Of a DNA stretch of 34,134 nucleotides, positions 1 through 6,430 are shown piece after piece. The notes under the pieces were generated by a model. That model ran no database searches. It saw only the letters and a program-made list of their open reading frames with translations, and had not been told where the DNA came from. Each line of letters starts with the position of its first letter. Position 1 is the first letter of the stretch. The DNA comes from Caldilineaceae bacterium (GTDB lineage: Bacteria; Chloroflexota; Anaerolineae; Caldilineales; Caldilineaceae). Location: the NCBI GenBank assembly GCA_023384455.1, contig JAHDWH010000012.1, positions 19,056-53,189 on the forward strand, read 5' to 3'. Made by a program: the position numbers and the translations under genes.

Positions 1-180
1 TGTTTTCGCCCCCGGGTGTGCAACCCTTCCCCCCCCCCGCGGGGGCCAATACCCCGGGTGGTTTCCGCGCGCGGTGCCGGCAACTTTGTAGGGGCGGTAC
101 ACTCCCCGCGTGGGGGTAGAGTAATCCGCGTTTTTTACAATGTGGTATGTCAAAACTCAATTACAGATAGGGGTGCGGCT
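1..180. other. GC-rich, homopolymer-rich upstream stretch
   Basis: This is the edge of the window. It carries long C and G runs (for example around 28-47) and several overlapping G/C inverted repeats such as the one near 90-117. No credible coding sequence is seen: the reading frame that runs through it into the first hydrolase is rich in Pro/Gly/Arg and looks like fortuitous extension. The last 40 bases become more AT-rich and would hold the promoter of the first gene, but I cannot pick a convincing -35/-10 pair. Confidence 0.5.
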
Positions 181-870
181 ATGGCAACTTTTGTCATTCT
201 GTCGGGTGCTTTCGCTGGTGGCTATTACATGAAAAAGGTGGCGGATCGGCTGCGCCAGGCCGGACATGAAGTGTTTACGCCAACTTATACGGGGCTGGGT
301 GAACGTTCTCACCTGTTGAACCGCGATATCGATCTGGAAACCCACATTCAGGATGTGCTCCAAGTCTTGAAATACGAAGCGCTCACGGATGTTCTGTTGG
401 TGGGCAAGAGCTACAGCGGAATGGTAATTTCCGCTGTCGTTGACCGGGTTCCCGAAAGAATCCGACACGTGATTTATCTTGACGCCGCGGTTCCGGTGGA
501 CGGACAATGCCTGCTTGATTTGATAGATGCGGACATTGTGGCCGGTCTACCCCAGGCTGTGCAAGCCTACGGCGATGGCTGGCGACTGCCGGCCAATCGT
601 GAGGAGGAGCAAAGGCTGACGGATCATCCGTGGAAGACAGCTATACAACCCGTGCGACTGACCAGCAATCCAGCAGCCGAGCAAATCCCGTGTACGTACA
701 TTTACTGTACAGCAAAAGGGCCCCAAGACATTGCCAGCCCGGAGATGACGCGTGCCGGTGTGGCGTTGGCCAAAGCCCGCGGTTGGAATATCTACGAAAT
801 CGACGCCAGTCACGACGTGGAACAGGAAAAGCCTGAAGAAGTGGCCCGGATTTTGCTTGGCCTGGCGTAG
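181..870 (+). CDS. small alpha/beta hydrolase, variant nucleophile elbow
   Basis: A 229-residue single-domain alpha/beta hydrolase of the plant esterase/hydroxynitrile-lyase-like type. The start at 181 is chosen because MATFVILSG aligns with the start of the paralogue at 1815; an in-frame extension upstream is low-complexity. Visible landmarks are the first strand with a G-rich turn (LSGAFAGGYY, residues 7-16), the TGLGERSHL segment (37-45), the elbow GKSYSG with Ser77, the YLDAAVP strand after the elbow, and a late His in DASHDV. In the paralogue the elbow is GYSYGG and the oxyanion loop VHGGW. Here the residue two after the Ser is Ser instead of Gly, and the HG of the oxyanion loop is SG. 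The protein may therefore have altered or weak esterase activity. It is the first gene of a plus-strand series with a methyltransferase 61 bases downstream. The substrate is unknown. Confidence 0.85.
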   Translation: MATFVILSGAFAGGYYMKKVADRLRQAGHEVFTPTYTGLGERSHLLNRDIDLETHIQDVLQVLKYEALTDVLLVGKSYSGMVISAVVDRVPERIRHVIYLDAAVPVDGQCLLDLIDADIVAGLPQAVQAYGDGWRLPANREEEQRLTDHPWKTAIQPVRLTSNPAAEQIPCTYIYCTAKGPQDIASPEMTRAGVALAKARGWNIYEIDASHDVEQEKPEEVARILLGLA

Positions 871-931
871 ACTTGCTTAATGAATTCATATTACTGCAAT
901 CAATAATTTCCACACATCAGGAGACAAAACC

Positions 932-1741
932 ATGACAGAAAACGCCACCGAAAACTACACCTGGCGCGACACGAACGTAGCGAAAGAAGTCCACGGCGTG
1001 CGCACCGCGGCCAATGTGGGCGGATTCTTCACACCTTTCCTGCGCTCGGGGATGCGCCTGCTGGACTGCGGTTGTGGCCCCGGCTCGATTACCGTTGGGC
1101 TGGCCGAACTGGTCGCGCCCGGCGAAGTGATCGGTATCGACGCCAGTGCCGATCTCATCGCCAGGGCACAGGAAAACGCAGCCATCGCCGGTCTCAGCAA
1201 CGCAACTTTCCAGACCGGCGATGTCTACAGCTTGCCCTTTGCCGACGACAGTTTCGATGCGGTTTGGGTTCACGCGCTGCTGGAACATTTGCACGATCCG
1301 GTGGCTGCCCTGACCGAGATGCGCCGGGTACTCAAGCCGGGCGGTATTATCGGCGTGCGCGAACTGGACTTGGACAGCCTGCTGATTGGGCCGGAGTCGC
1401 CCGCGCTGGTTCGGTTCTTTGCACTGTTTATTCGGCTGACCCGGGAGAATGGCGGTGACGCCCAGATCGGCAAGAAGTTGGCTGCTCTGCTCACGGCCGC
1501 GGGATTTCAGGATGTGGGTATGTCCGCGACTGTCGAGCAGAGCGGTCTGGCCGCGCGTCAGCCTTTTGTGTCAGCCGGGGTTTTCGCGTCAAACATGATG
1601 GCCCTGCTCGAACCGTTTGAGACACGCGGCTACGCGACCGCAGCAGAGATCGCTGAGATGCGGCAGGCGTTGACCGACTGGGCGCAGAGTCCTGAAAGTA
1701 TTCTCATCGGGCTGCGCTGCGATGTGTTGGCGCACAAGTGA
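932..1741 (+). CDS. class I SAM-dependent methyltransferase (Methyltransf_11/25 type)
   Basis: 269 residues with a full Rossmann methyltransferase core. Motif I is DCGCGPGS (45-52), the acidic ribose-binding residue lies in GIDAS (D70), the TGDVYSLPF segment is motif II-like, and the LKPGG turn is the usual post-motif III landmark. The C-terminal part (about 160-269) is helical and probably forms the substrate lid. This architecture is common to small-molecule C-, N- and O-methyltransferases, including UbiE-like enzymes, so the acceptor cannot be named. The start is supported by a CAGGAGA ribosome site eight bases upstream. It sits between two paralogous alpha/beta hydrolases, which suggests a small-molecule modification cluster. 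Confidence 0.87.
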   Translation: MTENATENYTWRDTNVAKEVHGVRTAANVGGFFTPFLRSGMRLLDCGCGPGSITVGLAELVAPGEVIGIDASADLIARAQENAAIAGLSNATFQTGDVYSLPFADDSFDAVWVHALLEHLHDPVAALTEMRRVLKPGGIIGVRELDLDSLLIGPESPALVRFFALFIRLTRENGGDAQIGKKLAALLTAAGFQDVGMSATVEQSGLAARQPFVSAGVFASNMMALLEPFETRGYATAAEIAEMRQALTDWAQSPESILIGLRCDVLAHK

Positions 1742-1814
1742 TTTTTTGATAGGAGGCATTGCCTCAGTTGTATGTATCTCTACACCTATCGGTCAGAAAA
1801 AGGGAGGCAATTCT

Positions 1815-2477
1815 ATGGCACTCTTTGTGATTGTACACGGCGGTTGGTCTGGTGGTTGGTACTTTCAATCCACGGCGCGATTGATGCGGGCCGCAGGTCA
1901 CGAGGTCTATACGCCGACGCTGACCGGCATCGGCGAGCGCGTCCATCTGGCCCATGCGGATGTGGACCTTTCCCTGCACATTCAGGATGTGGTCAATGTG
2001 CTGGAATTTGAAGAGATGCACGAAGTTGTGCTGGTCGGTTACAGCTACGGCGGAATGGTCGTCACCGGTGTAGCGGATCGCATTCCCCAGCGCATCTCCC
2101 AGATCATCTATCTGGACGCCTTTGTGCCGGAGAATGGGCAATCTGTCGCTGATCTAGACGCTATGAGAAACGAGGGGAAAGAGACAGACATACCGATCAT
2201 TGACGGCTGGCGTGTTCCCCACTACCCGCCCCAACCGCGCAAGACCGATCACCCGATCAAAACCTTCACCCAGGCGATTCGACTGACAAACCCGGCTGAG
2301 TCGCTGCAACTGCCGCGCACGTATGTTCGTTTTGCCCAGACCGCCCCGCCGATAACTCCACAGGTCGCGGAGAGCGTCCGCACAACCGGTTGGCGTTATC
2401 GGGAATTGGATGTGGGCCATTTGGCTCCTGAAACCCACTCGCAGGAAGTGGCCGCTGTGCTGATGGAACTGGCATAG
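1815..2477 (+). CDS. small alpha/beta hydrolase (esterase-like)
   Basis: 220 residues and clearly paralogous to the gene at 181: the N-terminal halves share AGHEV(Y/F)TPT.TG(I/L)GER, (D/N).(D)(L)..HIQDV and the (I)IYLDA strand. Unlike that copy it keeps the canonical features: oxyanion loop VHGGWSGGW (7-15), elbow GYSYGG with Ser77, and a DVGH segment near the C-terminus that supplies the catalytic His. The family includes plant methyl-salicylate esterases, hydroxynitrile lyases and many bacterial hydrolases of unknown substrate. An AGGGAGG ribosome site lies 8 bases before the ATG at 1815; an upstream in-frame extension to 1722 would overlap the preceding methyltransferase and lacks support. 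It is probably co-transcribed with its neighbours. Confidence 0.9.
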   Translation: MALFVIVHGGWSGGWYFQSTARLMRAAGHEVYTPTLTGIGERVHLAHADVDLSLHIQDVVNVLEFEEMHEVVLVGYSYGGMVVTGVADRIPQRISQIIYLDAFVPENGQSVADLDAMRNEGKETDIPIIDGWRVPHYPPQPRKTDHPIKTFTQAIRLTNPAESLQLPRTYVRFAQTAPPITPQVAESVRTTGWRYRELDVGHLAPETHSQEVAAVLMELA

Positions 2478-2581
2478 GAGACGCCACAATCGTTGAGGAC
2501 ACCTGGGGGAAGGGCCATCGCAGCCGAACCGTCGGTGATGAAGCCCTTCTGCTGGCAGTGGTGCAGATGTTAGATAAATAA
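2477..2581 (+). pseudogene. possible C-terminal remnant of a lost gene
   Basis: An open frame of about 34 codons runs from the end of the hydrolase to a TAA at 2579. It reads as a plausible protein end (VEDTWGKGHRSRT, then VGDEALLLAVVQMLDK) with an amphipathic final helix. There is no start codon with a ribosome site that would make it a complete gene. It may be the 3' tail of a deleted gene, left between the hydrolase and the next methyltransferase. I do not recognise the family. It could equally be a chance open frame. Confidence 0.25.
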
Positions 2582-2598
2582 CTCAAAGGGAGGTAGTG

Positions 2599-3384
2599 AT
2601 GGCACATACAAAAGGGCATTCTCAAGCAGATTATCTGAAGTTGATCGCTGAAATGGTCGCGAGGTATAAGCAACGCACATACGAATTGATGGGAGTAGCC
2701 CCTGGGCAGAGAGTTTTGGATGTGGGGTGCGGTCCGGGAACGGATACGATTCCGCTGGCAAAAATCGTAGGAGCAGGCGGCCAAGTGATCGGCATTGATG
2801 TTGCCGAGCAGCAAATCGAATTGGCCCAAAGGCGTTCCGTAGAGGCTGGGGTACAGAATTGGACTGAACATCGGTTAGGAGACGGGAGCAGTTTACCCTT
2901 CGACGCTAACTACTTTGACTCGGCGAGAAGTGAACGGGTCTTTCAGCATACAGATTCACCGGATCGACTGCTGAGCGAAATGATTCGCGTGACAAAAGTA
3001 GGCGGGCAGATTGTTGTACTTGACACTGATTGGAGCACGATGACTGTTGATACCGAACTCGTCGACATTGAACAGCGTATCAAAAGATTTCACGTCGAAA
3101 AAGGCTTTAGGAATGGGTATAGCGGCAGGAAACTTTACCGAATGTTTGTGGAGTCAGGACTGGAGGATATTTCGGTTGAGATAGCCCCCACATATGTCAC
3201 TGACTATCAGATCGGGCGCCGCGGTGCGCTTCTTGACGAAACAGAGGAGGCCGCCCTGGCGGCTGGTGTGATCTCCCAAGAAGAATTGGACGTATGGCGT
3301 CTCGCTCTTGAAAACTCGGATTTGCGGGGAATGTATTTCGCAGCGATTCTGCAAATGATGGTTTCTGGGCGGAAGCCAAAATAG
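2599..3384 (+). CDS. class I SAM-dependent methyltransferase
   Basis: 261 residues. SAM-binding motif I is DVGCGPGT (41-48), the acidic residue is in GIDVAE (D67), followed by LGDGSSLPF and the FQHTDSPDRLLSEM helix typical of the Methyltransf_11 family; the central turn is VGGQIVVLD. It resembles the methyltransferase at 932 in design but is well diverged, so the two are distant paralogues at most. I start it at the ATG at 2599, five bases after an AAAGGGAGG ribosome site; the GTG one codon earlier is also possible. Its sequence looks more AT-rich than its neighbours, with more AAA and AAT codons, a hint of separate origin. Acceptor unknown. Confidence 0.87.
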   Translation: MAHTKGHSQADYLKLIAEMVARYKQRTYELMGVAPGQRVLDVGCGPGTDTIPLAKIVGAGGQVIGIDVAEQQIELAQRRSVEAGVQNWTEHRLGDGSSLPFDANYFDSARSERVFQHTDSPDRLLSEMIRVTKVGGQIVVLDTDWSTMTVDTELVDIEQRIKRFHVEKGFRNGYSGRKLYRMFVESGLEDISVEIAPTYVTDYQIGRRGALLDETEEAALAAGVISQEELDVWRLALENSDLRGMYFAAILQMMVSGRKPK

Positions 3385-3531
3385 TCTTGTTCTTGCCTCT
3401 CTTACCCAATTTGTCCGAAATATCTACCAGTTGACAGAAACGAGGTAATGCCTATGACGGACTGAACACCGGCAATTGATGAGCAAACTGAGGAAACCGA
3501 AACGAACAACCATCACACAAGGAGAATTCGC

Positions 3532-3864
3532 ATGGCCAAGTATCTGATTCGTGCATCGTACGTGGGCGAGGGCGTTGTGGGGTTGCTGAAAGAGGGCGGA
3601 ACTTCCCGGCGCAAGGCGGTGGAGAAGGCTGCGGAAGCCCTGGGCGGGCGGGTGGAATCGATGTACTACGCCTTCGGTGAAACCGACGCGTTCGTCGTCG
3701 TCGAACTGCCGGGCAATGTGAGCGCCGCCGCCGCTTCGCTGGTAGCCAATGCCACGGGGACAGTCAACGCATCCTACACCGTCCTCATCACCCCGGAAGA
3801 ACTGGACGAGGCCGCGGAACAGGGCCGACGGCTCACGGCAGCCTATCGCGCACCGGGGCAATAG
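3532..3864 (+). CDS. GYD domain-containing protein
   Basis: 110 residues matching the small GYD family: KYLIRASYVGEGVVGLLKEGG at the N-terminus, the SRRKAVEKAAEALGG helix, the YYAFGETDAFVVVELPG strand pair and a final LITPEELDEA segment. These proteins have a ferredoxin-like (dimeric alpha/beta barrel) fold and no established common biochemical role. The start is firm, with AAGGAG eight bases before the ATG. It closes the plus-strand hydrolase/methyltransferase series but stands 147 bases after the preceding gene, so it may have its own promoter. A hairpin follows at 3905. Confidence 0.85.
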   Translation: MAKYLIRASYVGEGVVGLLKEGGTSRRKAVEKAAEALGGRVESMYYAFGETDAFVVVELPGNVSAAAASLVANATGTVNASYTVLITPEELDEAAEQGRRLTAAYRAPGQ

Positions 3865-3904
3865 GCTGAGAGAAGCGCCTGGATAGCGGGATGGAGAAAT
3901 CAGA

Positions 3905-3942
3905 ATGGGGAGTGGAGAGCGGTATGGCTCTTCATTCCCCAT
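3905..3942 (+). terminator. hairpin after the GYD gene
   Basis: The arms 3905-3920 and 3927-3942 pair over 16 positions with two G-U wobbles and a six-base loop. A short T-containing stretch follows (CTTCTTGT) but no clean U-run, so termination is likely rather than certain. Confidence 0.45.
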
Positions 3943-4054
3943 CTTCTTGTGTCGGTCTGGACGTTCACAATTCTCCTATGCGTCGCGGGAATCCTTTGCT
4001 ATACTGACGGCTCTGCTCACAATCGATCCGGGCAAAATGTGTATTGCGCAATTG

Positions 4055-4174
4055 GGACTTGTCAAAGAATAATTTCCCGTTTTGGTGCGTCGCACTGTCC
4101 AGATAAGGTTGCGGACTAGAGTCATTTCGTGGACAGTGCGACGCACCGGATGGAACTTATTTCTTGACAAGTCC
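4055..4174. repeat. ~120-bp MITE-like inverted-repeat element
   Basis: The ends GGACTTGTCAA (4055-4065) and TTGACAAGTCC (4164-4174) are exact reverse complements. Moving inward, the arms are imperfectly complementary and then become a perfect 18-bp pair: 4084-4101 against 4130-4147, both carrying the near-palindrome GTGCGTCGCAC. The 28-base centre is unpaired. No coding capacity is present. This is the layout of a non-autonomous miniature inverted-repeat element or a large REP-type hairpin. A related core, GTGCGACGCAC in both arms of a hairpin, recurs at 30180-30244. The outward-facing TTGACA in the right end (4164-4169) could serve as a -35 box for the gene at 4188. Confidence 0.7.
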
Positions 4175-4187
4175 TTGGGGCTGACCT

Positions 4188-5369
4188 ATGCGGGGAGAGC
4201 CGACAGAAACAACGGGTCCGGTGGCCGTAGAGTGGCGGGTACTCTTTGAGGAGGCACCGGGTAGGGGCGAAGATGGGGAAGCGAACGACGACCGGCAGGC
4301 GGTGAGCACTCTGCCTGCCCGGATGACGAGAAGCCGGTATGCCCAGATTTTTGTGCTGCTCTGCCTGCTGCTCCTGGCTTTTGGCTATGCCTTTTGGGAG
4401 AATGCAGGGAACCCATTTGTGCGTTCCCTCCCTGGGCCTGTTGTGCCCGCCGCGCCCAGCGCCGACGCCCTGGCGGCTACTGGCCGCGACACAATCCTCA
4501 CCGAACATCTGCGTATCTATGCCTGGGGGCCAGATATAGCAGTGGTCGAGGCCAACGCCGACGCGATGGAGCGGCTCTACGGGGAGAGCTTCGCCGCGCT
4601 CGGTCTGGCCTTGCGCCCACAGGTCGGCGCGCCGGATGGACGGCTCTCGCTTTTTGTCCAGGAATCGGGGCTGGTTCAGTGGGACGAAGCGGCCAGCACT
4701 GTCATTCTGCCCTCTCCCCTGGCCCAGGCAGGGTCGGGTATAGGCAGTCAGGCCGCATTGCTGGGCCAGAGTTGGGCCATCGCCGTTGCGGATCGGGCCG
4801 TTTTGGACGCGGCAGAGGCGTATGGACTCCCCCCGGCCTGGCTATCTGTCCTCAATGGGCTACGCCTCTGGCTGTTGTGGGATGCAGGCGGCCCCCTGGC
4901 CGAAGACCGGGTGACAATTGTGGAGTGGTTTCACCAGCCCGCAGGCAACCCGGACCGGCGCAACGCGACAGCCGAAATCTGCCGCCGCTATGCCCTCTGG
5001 CGCATCTCCCCCGCGGCCCATTCCATCCCCCTGGCCTGTGACAGGCTGAAGGATCCGCTTGCCCCGTTGCTGCCCCTCCCCTTTGCCCTGGCTGGCCTCA
5101 ATCCCCCTGTGCCGCCGCCAGACTCGCTGGATGATCAGTATACGCCTGCCCAAACTATCGAAGGCAAAGCCTACGCCATCGCCATTGCCCTGCTGCTCGA
5201 ATACGGGGTGGAGCGCTACGGCCCGCCCACTCTGCCCAGGCTTCTGGCCGCCCTGCCCCAACACCACACCTGGCAGACACTCATTCCCGCAGTCTACGGC
5301 GTTTCGGCGGCGGAGTTCGAGGCGGGCTGGCGGGTCTGGCTGGGGGAGAAGTACAGCGGCATCCGGTAG
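4188..5369 (+). CDS. membrane-anchored protein of unknown function
   Basis: Up to 393 residues. A hydrophobic segment (IFVLLCLLLLAFGYAF, about residues 52-67 from the ATG at 4188) follows a basic TRSRY stretch, so the protein is probably an N-in signal anchor with the bulk outside. The ATG at 4323, just before that stretch, gives a more natural 348-residue protein, but neither start has a good ribosome site. The extracytoplasmic part has a C-terminal segment (ALLLEYGVERYGPPTLPRLL ... VYGVSAAEFEAGWRVWL) that recalls the end of peptidase-MA-like/gluzincin domains, where a periplasmic chain ends in 'F...W..yl'. I see no HExxH zinc motif, so if it is related it is a degenerate, non-catalytic member. 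The reading frame begins only 14 bases after the inverted-repeat element. Confidence 0.6.
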   Translation: MRGEPTETTGPVAVEWRVLFEEAPGRGEDGEANDDRQAVSTLPARMTRSRYAQIFVLLCLLLLAFGYAFWENAGNPFVRSLPGPVVPAAPSADALAATGRDTILTEHLRIYAWGPDIAVVEANADAMERLYGESFAALGLALRPQVGAPDGRLSLFVQESGLVQWDEAASTVILPSPLAQAGSGIGSQAALLGQSWAIAVADRAVLDAAEAYGLPPAWLSVLNGLRLWLLWDAGGPLAEDRVTIVEWFHQPAGNPDRRNATAEICRRYALWRISPAAHSIPLACDRLKDPLAPLLPLPFALAGLNPPVPPPDSLDDQYTPAQTIEGKAYAIAIALLLEYGVERYGPPTLPRLLAALPQHHTWQTLIPAVYGVSAAEFEAGWRVWLGEKYSGIR

Positions 5370-5375
5370 ATCGGT

Positions 5376-6182
5376 TCAGGGCTTGGATACAATCTCTGCG
5401 GGATCGATACCCAATTCCTGCAACTTCGCGGCCAGTGCGTCTGCCCGCCGGCGTTCCTGCCCGGCTCGTTGACGCTCCTGTTCGGCCCGTTGGCGCTCCT
5501 GTTCGGCCCGTTGGCGCTCCTGTTCGGCCCGCTGACGTTCCTGGGCTTTAGCCTCCGAACCGGTGGAAAGGAGAACGCCGCTCTTGTCCACCCAGCGCAG
5601 CCAGTCGCCTACCATTCCGTTATAGACGCCCCGCCAGATCGTCACCCCCAGTTCAACCTCGGCCAGCCAGCGCTCTGTGCTTTCTATATACCGCGCGCCC
5701 TGACGGGTGAAGATGCGCAGCGGCTCCTCGCTGATCTCCCCTTCGTTGTCGTAGACGATATAATAGGCGACCCCCAGGCGAGCGTAGTCGAGGAGTTTGT
5801 TGCTCAGTTCGCCGCCCTTGCGGTTGGAGACAATTTCGACTACCACCTCTGGCGGTTTGCCGTAGAGCCAGAGAAAATAGCTGCGGTGCTCCTTGAGCAT
5901 CGGCTCGTCGGGCGGGGTGACATCCAGACTCAGCAGCAGATCGGGGACAAGGGGTGGCGTGAAATTGGTGGCATAGACGGCGACATTCGCCATCGCCACG
6001 AATGTGCGCCCGGCGCCTGGTCCGTCCCAAGAGGTGTAGAGAGTTTCGCGCAACAACGCCATCTGCCGCTCGGAAAAGAGATTGTCCACAGGCGTATCGT
6101 CCTCCGTGACCAGATGGGAAACATCAGGCGCTGGGATGACCAGTTCGTCATCAATGGGATCCAAAACAATTGTTCCGGCCAT
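5376..6182 (-). CDS. Uma2 family (DUF820) endonuclease-like protein with heptad-repeat tail
   Basis: 268 residues. The core matches the Uma2/DUF820 family, which has a PD-(D/E)xK restriction-endonuclease fold. VPDLLLSLDV (D81) supplies the first acidic residue, PPEVVVEIVS (E116) the second, followed by the helix with K129 (SNKLLDYARLGVAYYIVYD). The C-terminal 60 residues are a coiled coil built of near-identical heptads AEQERQR, encoded by four 21-bp tandem units around 5455-5541. This tail is common in Uma2 proteins of cyanobacteria and Chloroflexota, and the cellular role of the family is unknown. The ATG is preceded by GGAAGGAA. The gene converges tail-to-tail with the 4188 gene, six bases apart. 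Confidence 0.88.
   Translation of the reverse strand: MAGTIVLDPIDDELVIPAPDVSHLVTEDDTPVDNLFSERQMALLRETLYTSWDGPGAGRTFVAMANVAVYATNFTPPLVPDLLLSLDVTPPDEPMLKEHRSYFLWLYGKPPEVVVEIVSNRKGGELSNKLLDYARLGVAYYIVYDNEGEISEEPLRIFTRQGARYIESTERWLAEVELGVTIWRGVYNGMVGDWLRWVDKSGVLLSTGSEAKAQERQRAEQERQRAEQERQRAEQERQRAGQERRRADALAAKLQELGIDPAEIVSKP
5455..5541. repeat. 21-bp tandem repeat inside the Uma2 gene
   Basis: Four near-identical 21-bp units (core TTCGGCCCGTTGGCGCTCCTG) encode the AEQERQR heptads of the coiled-coil tail. The copy number can change by whole heptads without shifting the frame. Confidence 0.85.
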
Positions 6183-6316
6183 TGGGATTCCTTCCCACTT
6201 CTCAAAAGGCGGGCATCGCTACAGCCCGACGCGGTGATTGCTCTCTGCGCTTGGAAACGGTCAGCAATCTGAGTATACACGCATCCTGCGTAGGTCGTCA
6301 AAGGCAGTGGAGAAGG

Positions 6317-6416
6317 TAACTGTTCAGTCACCCCACCCTAACCCTCCCCATTCTAGGGAGGAAACTGGATCGACTCCTCGCCCACGGTGGGGGGGTTGGG
6401 TGGGGGTGAGCAGTTA
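6317..6416 (+). repeat. ~100-bp dispersed repeat, copy 1
   Basis: The element begins TAACTGTTCA and ends TGAGCAGTTA; the C-rich left arm (to about 6349) and the G-rich right arm (from about 6390) are roughly complementary. The middle contains CATTCTAGGGAGG and GGATCGACTCCTC. A second copy lies in opposite orientation at 29943-30039. It occupies most of the gap between two minus-strand genes and holds no gene. It looks like a miniature inverted-repeat element. Confidence 0.75.
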
Positions 6417-6430
6417 TTGGAGAAAACAGG

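Noticed and set aside
4188-5369. Calling the membrane-anchored protein a metallopeptidase
   Set aside because: The C-terminal segment is reminiscent of peptidase-MA-like proteins, but no HExxH or other zinc motif is visible.
5455-5541. Tandem 21-bp units as a CRISPR-like array
   Set aside because: The units are contiguous with no spacers, and they encode in-frame heptads of a coiled coil.
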